The notes under the pieces: generated by a model
Seen by the model: the letters and a program-made list of their open reading frames with translations, nothing else
What the model was told of the DNA's origin: nothing
Database searches by the model: none
Source: Todiramphus chloris collaris
Lineage: Eukaryota; Chordata; Aves; Coraciiformes; Alcedinidae
Length of the DNA: 64,000 nt
NCBI GenBank assembly: GCA_025345505.1
Contig: JANVCC010000012.1
Coordinates: 12,561,970-12,625,969 of the forward strand
Direction: 5' to 3'
Program-made: the position numbers and the translations under genes
Part shown: positions 24,901 to 39,649 of the stretch, piece by piece
Layout: each line of letters begins with the position of its first letter
How positions within the stretch are numbered: position 1 is the stretch's first letter

Positions 24901-25738
24901 TAATTTCATTATTGTAGTTAGCAAAAATAGAGGGTTTCAGCTCCAATGCAACATCCCTTCAGTTTGAACCAAATACGGCTTCTTTGTTAAGAAACTTTCC
25001 TTGCTGAAGTAAAACTGTAAATCACTCGGACAAATGAAGAGAAAATGTGAGGAGAAATATTTACATAAAACATTCCCAGTCTCCAAATCTCAGACCACTG
25101 AAAGCAGTGTGAGTTTTACCACCCACTCCTCACTAGCGCTGTGAAGCCCGCTTTTAAAGAAAACAGCAGTGCATGAAGAATAATCTCAGTGCCTGCCTCT
25201 GAAAGAGCAGGCTTCTGACTCTTGTTATCACTGAAAACAGTAGACTTGTTTTACTGCTGATAGGAAAATTTGAAACATTCAGGGCAGATCTTAATGAAGC
25301 TTTTTTACTATTTGGTAATATTCTTGTAATGTGTTCAGAGTACTTTCAGTGGCTCTTGTGTAGAACCCATGTACTGGGAAACAAAGCAAAAAATGGGTAA
25401 CTATCTGAAGTTTTCATTCAGTATATTTGTGCTTGCAGGGAAGTGTTTGGATATACTTCTGTTTCATAAGAGCTGTGATCTTTAGCAGTTGGGAATCTTT
25501 ATTTTTAGAGTGCACGCTGCATGATAATATATGGCAATTGAAACATCCAAGCTCTGATTAATATGATTAAAAACTAGGAACTTATCTAGTGGTGCTTAAG
25601 TTGTAAAGTTTAATTATAGCAGCACCATTTACACAACTATAGATAAGGTTGTGTCAGCTTTTCTATTATAAACCTCTATCTTGTTGCCATCCATTTTGTC
25701 AGAGTTCCATGAAATAAGAATAATTTACAGTAGAGATC

Positions 25739-25843
25739 ATAATGGCTGTTTTGGATTACCATCATGGCCTGTCAGGTCAGTAATCTGTGTGTTTCTTTAA
25801 GTCTTTACATGCTCATCTATGGCAGCACCAAGGCAGCCATTAT
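25739..25843. repeat. 10-bp inverted repeat, 85-bp spacing
   Basis: ATAATGGCTG at 25739-25748 and its exact reverse complement CAGCCATTAT at 25834-25843 bracket an 85-bp interval. The pair may mark two oppositely oriented binding sites in an enhancer-like segment, or it may be coincidence. Confidence 0.6.
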
Positions 25844-28129
25844 GCTCTTATCAGTTCAAGTGTCTGCTTGTTTTATTTTTAAATGTAATTAAATATGATT
25901 GACTAGAGTGACTCAGGAGGGATCATTTAACCTATAATTTTTCATGCACTTTTGTACTGTTTCATGTTCTTAAAACAAAAACAGATCAAACACAGCAATG
26001 AGTTTTACTTGCGATAGGTTAAAATTCATGCAGATATGGAAGAAAGCTCTTTTGGAGGGGGTGGAAGAGGGAAGAGTGAATGTGAAAGGTTGAGGGTTTT
26101 TAAATATTCAAGATTTGCATGTTCCTCTAAGGTAGTCGCATATGGAATTCCATCTATTGCAAAAGAGGAAAATCCTGTGTTATTTGCCAAAGCTAAGTAA
26201 GACCACGGCAAGGAAATTAAGTGGTCCTGGTTCTCTTGTTTTAATGTTGGGTAGTCTGTTTTTCTAGGTCTCACTGTACCTGTGTATTATAGGCACTCCT
26301 AGGTAGTTTCATGGTGTTAAACAGCACAGTATTTATGCCTCAGTATGTCTTACTGCTTAGAAATTTTGTGTTTATATGAACAGCACATAGACATATAATA
26401 GTCCTTCAGTGGCTGTAGCATCAACTGCAGCAATTACCCACAAAATTTTTTTGACTGGGGATGAAGAAGAAGGGGAGAAGATGAAAACATTTAGATTTTT
26501 GCTAATGGACTAGATATTATTTCCATCTTATTTTCAGTTTTGGGCATAATTTAGGAAATGCTCAGAGTAACTTCTGAAAAGAAAAACAGAAAGCTAATTC
26601 AGGGATTGAGAACATGGATGCAATCTCTATACAAATCTATACAATCAGCAGGCAGACAAGGGGTAGTACTACTTGATGATTGGATGTCTAGTTGTATCAG
26701 AAAGTTTTCTATTCTTTGGTCCTCAATGAGTAATGCACTGTAAAAGAGGAATATGATGGAGACTATCAGAATGGATTAAAAAACAGATCTAAAAAGTGTG
26801 TAAATACACAGACATTGGTGATTGAGCTCCTGTTTTGTCAGAGACAGATTATATTTATATATTCTTTTTGTCTGTTCTTCACTAGTGACACCTAGATGCT
26901 TAAAGTTTTTGCAGTTCCCAACTCCTACAACTCTGATTTTTTTAGGGAGATTCTTAAACTCTTCAGTGGGAGGACCAGCATTTTCATGTGTGTTTCCAGT
27001 CACACAATGAGACTGTGATCTCTCAGTTGAGGTAACTTGAGGTGCTTCTCCATAAAATAATATATTAGGAGCAGGTACATGGGAGAAAGAGTGTTTCCTA
27101 TTGTCTATTTTAGAAAAGACAGATATTTTGCACAAATCAAATTTTCCTCTGACAAAGCATAAAACATTGAAATTCCCAGCAAAAATCTCACAACTCTCTT
27201 AAAATACTGCCTCTTAGGAAGTTAGTGCAGCTGCTGGGTAAAATCTCGATATCTCAATTTCACCTATTAAGTTCCACTTAATAATGTGTGCTTGGACTGT
27301 CAGTAGCAATTTCAGTAAACTCAATCCCAGCCAAAAGTTTAGACTGTTTCAAGGAAAACGAAGTCATAGTAACATGCATCATTATAACACACAGAGAAAG
27401 GCTTCTTCTGGTGGGGATAGGAGTGAGTTTAACTGGCAGTGACCTGCCTGGGTTCCTGAAGCAGAGTGAGAATTGCTCTGCCTGAAACAGCGTAAGGAAC
27501 CTGCATGTACATTCATTCCTGACTACATCCATTTGGCAGTGCATCTCTACTGGATTTGACTGTGGGCTCAGTGGATCATACGCCTCAAGGATAATTCCTA
27601 CCCCAAGAAGATCTGTCGGTATGAGAGAAACCTTGGGATGGAGCCACTATGTCTGCAGAGGGATGTGTTTGGCCGGGTTGCTTTTGTGTGGCACTGATCC
27701 CTGGCAACAGTTTTAGCCCTGTGTCTGTCAGGTTTCTGTTCAGTGCACAGAATTTAAGGTTGGCAGCAGAGCACAGATGTTACCATATAGCACCTTGGCA
27801 TTCCTGCATCCTCAATTTCTCTTCACTTCTTTCTGGCTATCTCCTCCCAAATTGAAACTTTTTTTTTCAGGAAATCTTACCTTTGCTCATTTTAGAACAA
27901 CATAACTGGAAATGCATGTCATTTCCTTTTCATAAAGTAGTATGCTGAAACGGAGATATGTGTGGATGTCTATGTATCTGTCAATAAGATCTGCATATAC
28001 ACATAGAGTTTATTCAATGAAACAGAAAAGGTCTGTTAACTTTTTACTGCACATTTCTTTGGGGGGTCTCATAGCTGGAGTTGGTGTGCTTACACCAGTG
28101 TTAAATCAGATTCACTGACTGGCAATGTC

Positions 28130-28252
28130 TCTCTGTAGATATATATATGCATTTAATTATGTACATGCACACATGTACAAGTACATATGCTAGTGTATGC
28201 ATATGCATACATATGCATTTACTCAGATATGTATGCATTTGCTAACGTACAT
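28130..28252. repeat. ATGCATACAT-type low-complexity tract
   Basis: Alternating purine-pyrimidine words (TATATATATGCAT, GTACATGCACACATGTAC, TATGCATATGCATACATATGC) recur irregularly. It is a degenerate simple repeat with many small palindromes. Confidence 0.7.
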
Positions 28253-28727
28253 ACACAGAAGCAGACTAAGAGCAAGCCATAAAGTACTCTAGTTAGCTAA
28301 ATGTAGGAAGGATAGCACAATTCAAGCATACCATGAGATGTTTTTTGAGGGTTCATTTAGTATTAATTTATTGTTTAATGTTCTGTAAATGCAGCTTATT
28401 TGAAGACAGTACAATTTTATTTTGGAGTGCCAAAACTAAAACATACTATGAAAGATGACCAGTCAGGGCTATATGGTATCATCTGTTATTTTAGAAACAT
28501 ATACTTTGGTCATTTCTTATCCAGAAAGCTATTAAGGAAAGAAGAAAAGACCAGAGAATGAAAGCAAAAAGAAAATACTTCTACATGAAAAGATTCCCAT
28601 TTGAAGAGATCAAGGTTTTTTATTATTCAGAAAAAAAAGAGGAAGATGTGATACGAGGGAACAGAGGATGCAGTGGGGAATGCTGAAGGCAATTGAAAGA
28701 TACTTTGGGTTTTCTTATATATTGTTT

Positions 28728-28785
28728 TCACAGAATGCCTTGGGTTGGAAGGCACTTCTAAAGATCATCTATTCCAAATGATGAC
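28728..28785 (-). mobile_element. Short CR1 LINE 3'-end remnant
   Basis: The phrase TTGGGTTGGAAGGCACTTCT followed by AAAGATCATCTA is the reverse complement of the conserved CR1 3' untranslated end. Only about 55 bp remain, a severely 5'-truncated and mutated copy, as is usual for CR1. Confidence 0.75.
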
Positions 28786-31700
28786 CTGGTGACCAATAAA
28801 ATTAAATTGTGACCAATTTAAAATGAGTAAAAGAAAGCACTCCTTTACATAATTCATTCACGTTCTTCATCTCTTACTGTCAAGGATACAATGGAGAAAA
28901 AAGTCTAGGAGAATAGAAGAGCTTAAGTAAGTCCATGAATAAAAACAAAATTAAAAAATTTTACATTGTAATAGATAACTGCATAAGGTGATCATCAGCC
29001 TTTGTAACAGATAATTAGATTAGAAGGCTGTCACCTTGTGAACCCCAAGGACCACCTGCTGACTTCCATTTATAGTGTAATCAATGGATGTGTGTGTCTG
29101 TTATTTCTCAAGTGTTAAAAGGATACTTCTTCCAAAGGATTTGGTACTGGCTTTGCTTGGAGTGCTGCTTTCTGTCTATCTGGACTGACTATAAGTGCGT
29201 TCCTGTGATCATAGTTCTTCACTACCTATTCAGTTTACAAAGCTGGCAATTGCAGTACTGCCTAATAAAGACTTTAGTAGTGCTGACTGGACAATCTATT
29301 TTGTCTAAGTCCTCATTACTAAAGTCCTGATCTAAAACCTACTGAAGGAAAAGGAAGGATGCCCACTGTACTCTGTAGCTTTTGGATCAGTCTCCAAAAT
29401 TTCCTCAATTTTGCTAGTTTCTGTGAAAAAAAACTTCTGCTGCTTCTTATCTTTAATAATTCAACATTGATTAGAAAATCTTGTAAACTTTAATAGAATT
29501 CAGTAAAGCTTCACTATGTTATTGACAGTGTAGTCAATTTCCATCATGAAAAGACACACAACCCTCATATTTTATTTCTTCATAGAAATGAATGTCTAGG
29601 TTCTTGAAAGGCTGTTAAACCATTGCTGGTCTCCAGTGCTTTCATTTGCTATGATGGGAAAATCATAAAGTGCTTTAAAAATAATAATTAAAAATTTACA
29701 CAGTATTGGTGTACCTCCTGAGGTAGTTCTTTCTAAAAATTTGGAAGGGTAATCAAATTACAGATATGTTTTAATCTTTATTTAGAGTAACATACCCTCC
29801 TTCCTATTGCCTCTTTAGTGCTTTATAATGTATGTTCTATTAAAGGACAATCACGTGGCTCAATGGACAGACACTGTACATCTATTTATGGCTGTTCACT
29901 TACAAAGGACCTTCCTTAATTAGTGTTTTCTCTGCATTGTGTCCATTTGTTGTAACACTTAATGCTGAAGACTTCCATATTAGCTAATGTAATGTATGTC
30001 TTTTATTTCTTCAGCATAAGTTTTGCAGGCTTGGAACAAAGTAGAAATAATTAGGTTAGGTAGCAAAGGAAGATAGGTTTCCAAAAAGACTCACAGAGCT
30101 TGAAGCCCTCTCTGTTTTTAGTGAAGGTAAAAGTGCTTCCAGTGCCAGCTGAGAGCTAGATACTAACTTTAGGATCTGTAGTGACACTACAACCTTTTTC
30201 CCTTTCTGAATGTTCCTGTCAGGAAGAAAGAAAGAAGTCTTTAGCAATGAGTTTTGAATAGTTCAACACAAGAAAAATGAAAATGTGATTATAGATGAGT
30301 GACAGTTAATTCCAGTTACTGTTTTACCATACTACTTTCCCAGGATTGTTGATATTTAATAGAATTTATTTGAAAGTACTGGACCTGCAAGGCCTAAAAG
30401 CAGTCCCTTTCACTAATTTCAAATACTTCTTCTCTGTTTATCTTTACTAAACTTATCTATGCTTCTGTTTACAGTCTTTAAACTCTGGAAGACAAAACCA
30501 CCTCCTGCCTTCTTGTCTTTTTAAGTGCATCATCTGTTTGTGATATAAACTCTTTGTTTAAGATTTCTTTTTTTTTCCTGTATGTGGAGTAGGGTTAGAG
30601 GAAGAGTTAATGTCAGTTTCTTCTTCCTACCTCAGTGGAAATTCAATTTTCTGCCAGCTCATGAAAACCAAGGAAAGTATTTGTTTTCCTCCAGGAAAAA
30701 AGGTAATTTCCGTGTTTGTTATAGGGTGGGATTTTTAATTTTTTTTTTTTGTATTTAGTACTTAGATTTGGGGAGGACTAAATCAAAAGATGACATTTTA
30801 CACATAAATTTTTAATAAAAACATTTTCTTTTCTGTAGAAAATTAATCAGGGAAAATATTTTCAGAATACTTAATGCAAGTTCTTAGCAGAACAGGACTC
30901 TGAGCTAAGGTCTTTCAATTCTAAATAATACAAATATGAAAATAGTATTGTGAGTCATACTGCTGGGGGTGGCTGGGTCAACAGCCTGTTTCCTAAATAC
31001 TAATCAGTCTTTTAAATTTTAAGTTACCTCACTATCCGTCTTCTTCTTTTGCCATGCTGTCTGAATTAATTGTATATAAAATATGTATGGACATAAATCA
31101 AAGGTAGGTTGTGTTTTTCCTTTTTGCCAGGGTTCAGGTGTAAACCACTTCATTGACAGAACAAAAATATTATTAGTAATGGGTCTTCCTGGTTTTGATG
31201 CTGAACTTTGACCCTACATTTGCTCTTCATCAAATCTTAATCCAGTGACCAAATTGTTGCTGAAAAGACTGATGTTGGTCTCAGTGTATAGTGAATTCGA
31301 TTTGGTAATTTAATTTTACCAAATCAGCAAGTTTCTTTTAATGTCATGCAGTGCATTTGCCTGTTGTCCAGTGCCATCACCCACTATATGCTCACAGGTA
31401 CTGCCTTTGTGAAGAGCAGCTTGTCCAAAGGGAAATCTGAAGCACGGCAGTTCCCATTCCTCCGGGAGTTAATCCCAGAGGCGAGGGGATCTCCTATACA
31501 TGAAACCTCTGCCATTTGTTTCAAGTCTCATTACTAGGAATGACAAGTGGTGCTCAGTGCCATCCTTTGGGCTAATTCCAGATGACAGCTTTCACCCGTG
31601 GCCGGACCGCAGAACTCAGCAGTGATGCCGGCAGTGTTTCCCCCGTCACAGCCGGCCACAGGAATACACCCGGCCAGTGGGCTCTGTGCCCAGCATGACC

Positions 31701-34439
31701 TGTTGCCTGGAGACTCATGGTCTTCACAGCTTTCTTTAATACAAGACATTCTTGTCTGCTCTGAAGATAGTTGTGTTTGCTGATGGGGAATAATATTAAG
31801 TGAAACAAGGGTAAACCGATTTCACACAGAAACTCCTGTTAGAGCTCTGTGTTACATCAAGAATAGTCTTAGAGTAACCGTAGTGAAGCTGTTTCATTTG
31901 GCTTGCCAGATATATGAACCTTCAATATAGATGTTATTGCATTAATTTTAATGAATAAAGATCACGAACACATTACTTATTTAATTAACATAGCAAACCC
32001 CATTGTCAGCAAGAAAAGAAGTTTCATTGTACAGCTGCTCTAATGCAATCACAAGAGCATACTTTATGGCTATGAGAATATAATTTTCTTGTTAAAAACC
32101 TTTGATGTTTCTTTAAGTATATAAAAACACAGGAAATGTGTAAATAAGGCTTGCCAGCCATCTCAAATACCTCATCTCAAAATGAGTTCTCTTTCTCTAA
32201 CCTGTGTTTATTTTGACATCTTTCAAATAATGCTGATGTATATATACATGCATACATACAAGTATCAGCAGAGGTATATATATGCATGTCTTTTATTACA
32301 AAGTCATAGGTGTTAATATTGAAAAATACAACCATAATGTCAATTTTCACATCTTATGTTTAACATTACTTTTATCTTTGTATTTACATGGTCAAGGGCT
32401 GTTTAGCTGCAAGGGTTTCATTTTTCTTGCGCTTTCCTGCATGATCCAACTCACTGTTAGGCAGAAAATGCTCCTGTAGTTTGTTCTTATGGAATTCAAG
32501 ATCACTGAATTGGGCATTGCAATACTTGACAAAGACTCACTGCGCGAAGTCTCACCTCCGCTACCAGTTTAGAACTACACGTGTTTTTCCATCTGAGCTC
32601 TTTCATGCACTACTACATGAGCTGGTTGAAAGTTTCTGAAAGTCAAGGAGTCAATAGGCCACTAGTCAACTGAATGACAGTTTCTTGACATGTGCAAGAT
32701 AGGCTGTTGGCTCTGTGTTAGTCCTGAATTCATAACTCAGAGGAAGTCTGTGTTTTTGTAAAATAGGGGAAGCTGTGGGCAGTGTATCTCATAGATTGGC
32801 AGAAGCTGCTTGCTGGGTAGATGCGTTTAGATTACAGTAGGAGTCAAGATTTTAACACATATTTTGCTGTGCTTTATCCCACACTGACGCAGACTATGAA
32901 AGCCATTACTTGAAAGCAATATATATATAGTCAGACTGTGTTTCAGCTAATATAAAAACCTGAACATGAAAACAGAAATGTAAATATAACGTAGTCCTAA
33001 GTGTATAAGGCTGGATCAATGCCACCTGAAACATGGAAATAAGGAAATTTATTGTTTGTTTGGCAGGAACTTTAGTTCTACAATCTTTGCTTGCTTTTAT
33101 TATTATTTTTGGTTCTGTGATTTTACCCCACGAAGTGCTCTCAAGTAAGCTTTTAACATTATACTTTATTGTGATGAATGATGATTACTGAATTTTCATT
33201 TCTAGACAGTTTCGTATAGCATTAACTTGTATCTTTTCTACCAAAATTGGCACAGTATTCTTAGTTTAAAAAGGAAGTGTTTTTCTGTTTTTCTTTTTTT
33301 CTTCTCTTACTGAAAATTTACAATATAAATGTTATTACAGGATTAATGAAAAGTAGTAGAAGAAGAGCATTTTCAAACAAAACCTTTTTTTTTTCCCCAC
33401 TCACAAACTTTTGGTTTTGTTTTAAGGAGTATCTGTTAAGACTTAAAAAAACCCCAACAAAATCGAAACACAAAAAAAATGCCTCAACATAAGGTAATGG
33501 GGCATGCCAGAAATGAGACAAGCATTGTGACTAGATCTGAAATTAGATTTTGATACACATTTCTTTATAAGTTTTTTTTTTAAATTGCAAATTGTCCTTC
33601 TGCTTGTCTTAGAGGGCAGACCATTCCTTTTACTATTTAAAGCTTATTTTTCAAATGGCTTCAGTGTGAAGGGGCCCCATTTTTGCTCAGTATTTATTAA
33701 GGAATAAAATTAAACAAAACATGCTGTCCAGCAACACTCACTTTCCTTTAGATGGTCAGAAATAGTTAAAATACAGAAGGGAGAACCATCACTTATTTTA
33801 ATGTCAGAAGAGTAGATATTTCTTTCGGGCTCCATAAAATTTAGTTTACTCAAGTAAAAGTTTTATAACACACAGAGTTGTTGGCATTCAACATATGGAT
33901 TCACTGATTTCAGCAGGAGGTTGTGTTTCATTTGTCTGGAAATCTAGCCGATTTTTACTGTTACATGATGTGTATGTTGCATAGCTTTTAAGGTGACTAC
34001 AGTCTGTAATACACACATGAAACAAGAACTACATTAGTTTCTGTGAGCAGATGGGCACTTCATGTTCTCTGCCTGTCCACATCTCTTTTGCAGTGAACAC
34101 TAAATTTTACTTGAAAACTAAGCTGTAGGGGGGAAAATATCCTTAAATAATTCTATGCTTATGTGATGTAATATACAAATACATTAATTATCTTCAGCAA
34201 TGTGTAATTTATTTAACCCTATCAGCTGAGATATTCTGACTGTCACCAGTCACTGACAGTGATTGTGACTCCCACATCGCTTATATGATAATACTGTGTT
34301 TATGTAGCACGTTGTTCCTGAGATTTCGTAACTCAGATGGACAATTAGCTGTGTAGCTGCCAGTTAAACAGGAGCTCTGCAATTAGATTGTGTGGCTGGC
34401 TTTGACAAGGTTCAACCTCTTTCTAGAGGCAAATTACAG
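28786..34439. other. AT-rich noncoding DNA
   Basis: No gene or clear repeat is seen. A locally GC-richer patch at about 31,340-31,720 contains several CCGG sites and open frames on both strands without recognisable products. TATATA/CATACA low-complexity words occur at about 32,236-32,290. Confidence 0.5.
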
Positions 34440-35030
34440 ACTGGCAGTGCCTGGCTGATGGGGAGTACATTGGGTACCCCAGATGGGTAGTCACAGCATC
34501 TGCAGGTGATGTATGTGGGTGCTTGGAAAGTCAGAGGCAGTGGTCAGTAGAGTAGTTACCACATGTGCTATGTAACAGCTGACAACCATGGGGAAGGCTG
34601 CTGGAGGGTGAGTGTCAAAGAAAAGCTATTAATAAATAAGAAATTGAGAAATCCTAGGTGTTGTTCAGTGGCCTCTGGCATGACTTTGGGTCAGTTGTAT
34701 TATCTTTTCTGTTGCATACATCATCCCTAGGAGAGAGCCCTGTCTCTTAGGCCAATGTCGAGCCATGTCTTAACAACAGCTCTCAAGTGAAGGAAGGTGC
34801 TGGGGAGTGGAGGGGAGAGGGGGTGGTCCCTCCACAGCAGATCTCTGGGGCCAGCTGGCCAGGTGCTGAGAAGGGGGACAGCACATTCCAGGCCATGGCA
34901 GCCAAGTGATGGAGAGCAGTACACAGCTCAAGCAGTTTGGCCAGGACCACAGCATTTATCACTTGGCCTTTGGGCATCTTCTCAGCCACCTGTGCTGGTC
35001 ACAACACTTAGATTTTACTGTTGTTTTCTG
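34440..35030. other. Moderately GC-rich unannotated segment
   Basis: About 590 bp of raised G+C, highest at about 34,730-34,990. Four overlapping open frames lie in both orientations between 34,727 and 35,033, a sign of low stop density and not of coding. No family or domain is recognised. It could be an old, unrecognised transposon or a short noncoding exon. Confidence 0.4.
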
Positions 35031-38000
35031 TAGGTTTTGGTGGTATCTGTAATTTCAGTTTTGTGAAGTGCAGATCCCCCAGCATAATACTTTCTTCATG
35101 CACAAAATTCGTAGTAGATGTTGCACGTCCTAGACTTCATGTAGGTATAAGCTTAGTGTTGGTGTGGTATCCTAGAGGACAGTTCAGTACAGACTAAACC
35201 AAGCCTGTCACCTTGGTATTAGAGGCAGTCTATGTCATGAACTATCTTCCCTAATCTGTTGACTCCAAGCAGACACTAGCAATGAACTTGCATTATGCAG
35301 TGTAGATGGTCTGGGAACCATGTGAGGGAGCTTACTCAAGGACTGAATTACTTTACAGTGCACACATGTTGCCTTCAATTCCCAAGAGCATAATGGGGTG
35401 ATAGCACTTCCCACATCACTGGCTCACTAAGGGAATAGATACATTAGAGACTGTGAGATGCTAAGATACAGGAAGATACGGTGTTTTTCTGTATGAGGAG
35501 AGCACAAGACAGACTCCTGTCTTTGAAGACAGATGGGTTTCCTTCAGTAAAGCATTAATGCATGCTGTATTCTTCCTCTGAAATGTGAGCTAATAATCAC
35601 AGGCTCTGCAGTTGTTTCTGGGGATTTTGTTATGCAGATGGTACTTTCTAATTATTACATTGTAAAACTCATGAACATGTGAAAGGGAAGAGTGAAATGA
35701 AGAGGGGTAATCTAACTAAATATGAAAAGCATATTTATAAACAAGATTTTTATTTTTTTTTTCCTGAGAATAAATTAGCTCACTCTTCATCTTATGCTTT
35801 GGAGCTCTGTCTGGCTATTTCTGTGTTTATAAGACCCCTATGTCTATTTTTTTTATTGCCCCTTGAAAAGCTTCAAAAACCTAATTCCCATCACTAACAC
35901 ACTGTCAAGACTGGCCAGTGTGGAGCTGTGCACCCTTCCCCCTGCCTGTTTCACCCCTGTCAGGATGGGCAGTTGTGCACCTGCTGGTCTCTGAATCAGG
36001 GCTGGGAAGGCACATGGGTGTCCATACAGGTCTTATATGGGGTGACACTCTATAACACAGATGCCCTTCAGAAGTGAGCTACAAAGCTCCTTTTTCTTGT
36101 ACACTCCTTTCCACAAATTGTCCTGTTAAAAAATGGTCAGTGAAACAAAGGTTTGGTGAAAAAATTCCATTGAAAATCAGAATTTGGTACAGCCATATTT
36201 CCCATATGTAGGAGAACTGAAATGCACTCGGCACTGCAGCAAATCATGTTTGTCCAGCAGATTTCAGTTAAGGGTGTTACTGCTTTTAAAGGCCAAACTG
36301 GACTTTCGTGACAGTGGATTTTTTCTTTCCTCTCCATACAGTGACTTTACACAGACAAAATGTGCATCTGCCTATATCCTTAGAAAGCTTTTGATTAAGT
36401 TATGGAAAAAAAATCTTTTACCTTGCCCTGTTTGAATTGGTAATACGGTCTGCTGTGGGAGAAGGCAGGCATTGTGGTCAGGGTTTGGGTGCAAACAGGG
36501 ATTTTAATGATGGTAGAGGAATTATTTCTATTACAAGATTACCCATAATTGCCCAGTTTCCATTTCCCTCCACGTTGTGCACTCAGAACCCATTCCATAC
36601 AGATTATAAGAGACAGAAATTGTATGGGGGCATCTAGGGAGCACAAGGTAATAACAAAACCATATTGGCAACACTGTTGAGAGTAGCCGTCAGCTACCAC
36701 TGCCTTCTCATTTTTTCGTAAGCATCACAGCAGGATTTGAAGGAACAGAGGTTGGAGTTCACTGTCTCTTTAGTCTGCTTGAATGATTGAGGAAAGCTAT
36801 AAAAAGACAGCTCAGGCTTAATTTCATAGCAGGCAATTCTCACAAATGGTGAGGTTTTTCTATAGCACAAAGCTTCTATGGTTCCAGACCACCTGGAGAC
36901 GTCACCTAAGAAAAAAAAAAAACAATCAACAGCTCAGTTTTCTTTGGGCTATCAACACAATTAACTTGCTCTAAATCATACTGATTCATGTAAGGGGGTT
37001 TTACCTGTGGCAGAAGAAATTTCTGCATGGATTTCTGTGAGTCTTTCAGAACTCTGTGGCACAAATATTTCCCCCCATCATTGAAATCCCAGCATTTTAA
37101 GTTTAGAAAACAGAAAACTAAACTATCACTGAGAAGAGTTAAGCAGAATTTCATATTACACAGTATTCACAGTATTCAAATAAAATATTTGGGCTCTTAG
37201 TTAGAATTTGGACTTTTGACCTCTTATTAATAAGCTATTTTTAATTATTTGAATTTGAAGGATATTTAATTTTTAATGCAGGCTATGGGTCGCTTCACTT
37301 TTTTAATAATCAGAAGGTCACATGGTACCAAATGAAACACCTTATGACAATCTAAATTGAGTGTATCACCATTATTACCTTTATCAGTCAGAAAAAATTA
37401 ATTGAATTGTGAGTATTGCTCATATATCATGATGTCTGCTTCTGAAAAATGCATTGACCTATAAATTGTCCTCCAATAGCGATCCCCAGATGAGACAGGA
37501 GTTACTAAAAGACATTTGTAGAAAGATATCTTCTGAATGATGGGTGTTTGAACAGCAAAGCTGAGTAAAAAGGCCATTCAAAAGGCTTTTTACAGATTTT
37601 TTTTTGTGTGCTTGTTTTTTTTTTTTGGGTTAGATCTTGAGAAAAAATAGAGTTTTCTATTTCATGTATGAATTAACATAATCCACATATGAGATATATT
37701 TAATTTCTATTTTCTGTCTATTTATTTCCATATAAGACAGGATACTGGTGGAACATTCACCACGTGAATTAATAGATAAATGCTCCTGGTGCAATTACCC
37801 AATTACAATAAAATAGGTAATCAGATTGTTCATTGAGATGATTCTTGGAATAATTATCTTTGTATTTATTTTTTAAGATCTATTTTGCAATGATTCATAA
37901 ACTTTAATTGTGAAATGTTTTTTAAACCCTATCATTTGCTACTCAGGATATACTCCAGTTCTGAATATATGTACACATCCTTAGGTATGTATCCTGTCCT

Positions 38001-39649
38001 CCTTAGAGGACAGGGCCTTCCTTATTGTTATTCAATCCCTACTCCCTCTTAAAACAGGTTTCTTTTGGTTTTGTCCTTCTACTCTGATTTCTGCTTTCAA
38101 GGCCAAAATAATTTCTGGGTAGCTCAGATTTAATGCCCTTTAATTGACATGACTTTTCTTCTGACTCATGTATGTCCCCTGATGGTATACAGAAAACAGT
38201 CATAACTTCTCTGATATTTATCCCAATAAACAAGCTAAAATTTTATATTCTAGTTAGAATTCTATTCCCCTTATGTCCTTTAGCAGCCATCTTTGCACTT
38301 GTGTTCTGAGTTCATCTTTTGGATAATACCGTCCAGAAGCCTCTGCATTATGCTGGAACAGGTCTTGCTAGTGCCAAATGCAGTCCCACATATGTGTCTT
38401 AAAAACAGATGCTCAATTTGCAGCTCTTCAGTGATAAGTCATTCTGATTTGTCATTTAGAAGATTCTAGTTATCCCATACAGTTTTTCTGACATCCAGCA
38501 TGTAGCGGCATTCTGCTTTACTGGGAGTCTGTGGATGCCCCAGCCAATCTGTAATGTTTTACCACTCTTAATTAATGTATGTATTTAACACCAAGAATCT
38601 GCCTAGAATCTGAAAATTAGCCAAAAGTATTTCACTCCGGTCTTGTAAGCATTCTTAACAGTGGTATTTCTTCTATCAATATGGGAAGTGACAATAGCTG
38701 TGCATAGCTTAAGACTGCTTAAAAATTCATCCTGGTACCAGCATTGCTTAATTCAGTGCTGTTTTAATAGAGGTGTTATACAGGATATCATGGTAGCTAC
38801 TAATACATAGGCATGTAAGATTGAACAGATCACTTTTACTCACAGAGTGTGAGCACATTTGCTGAATCACCAGAAATGGTGATATGCATGAGACAGAGAC
38901 CTCATAGAATATCTCTTATCTTACCATAACAAGACACTATATTTCTCATTCATTCCTATATTTACTATTTTAAAATCCCCTCCTCTCAGCATTAAGACCA
39001 TGCCAGCAAATCTCACATTCCAATGCAAGTCACAAATGCATCTAGGAAAAAATTTGATTTTTTAATTTCAGACTTAGAGAAACTTCACACAGCATAGGTT
39101 TAGGACACACAATACTCAGATACCTCATTATTAAAAAGTCAGGAAATAGAAGAATAATTCACCTGGCATAGGAAAAGTATTAACTTCCAAAAGAAGGGAT
39201 TCTAGGGAAGTCATGTGATGGTGAAGTGTAATAGCAGAGAGATTTTAAGTATAAAAATCAAGTTTTGGCTAAGTTTAGGTAGGAGTAATATAAATGAGCT
39301 TTTATAGACCATTTGTGGCAAACACTGTATTTGGTATCCTAAATATTTCATTAGCAGTTCCTCACCTCATGGCTTCATCATGTACCAAATTTTGGTTAAA
39401 AAACTCTCCATCTTACATAAAATTAAACTTTACTGAGGATGTAAAATTACAGTATAGGCAATGTGAGTTAGAATCATCAATGACAGTGACATCTGTCAGA
39501 AGCAAGAATAAAACTATTTTAGGAACCCCCAGCCTTGATTGTATCATTTCAGATTTACATAGCCAGGGTTAAAATATAGTTATATTAGTCACTTAGTTTT
39601 TCAGAATGGCCTTTAAGTATAGGAAGAAGACTGGGAGCGGGCATCAGAT
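35031..39649. other. AT-rich noncoding DNA
   Basis: Nothing coding is supported. It contains an A run near 36,910 and T runs near 37,600-37,627. The 37,200-37,920 stretch is rich in smooth TAAT/ATTA words, as in conserved noncoding elements, but conservation cannot be judged here. Confidence 0.5.

Larger units (their letters stand above)
21991..28727. other. Noncoding DNA downstream of the CpG island
   Basis: No exon is supported over 6.7 kb. A moderately GC-rich patch at about 23,250-23,560 keeps several frames open on both strands but shows no domain. The 186-codon minus-strand frame at 22,764-23,324 has ordinary AT-type composition and no recognisable family. Some smooth AT-rich stretches, such as 25,500-25,900, read like conserved noncoding DNA, but this cannot be judged without alignment. 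Confidence 0.5.
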
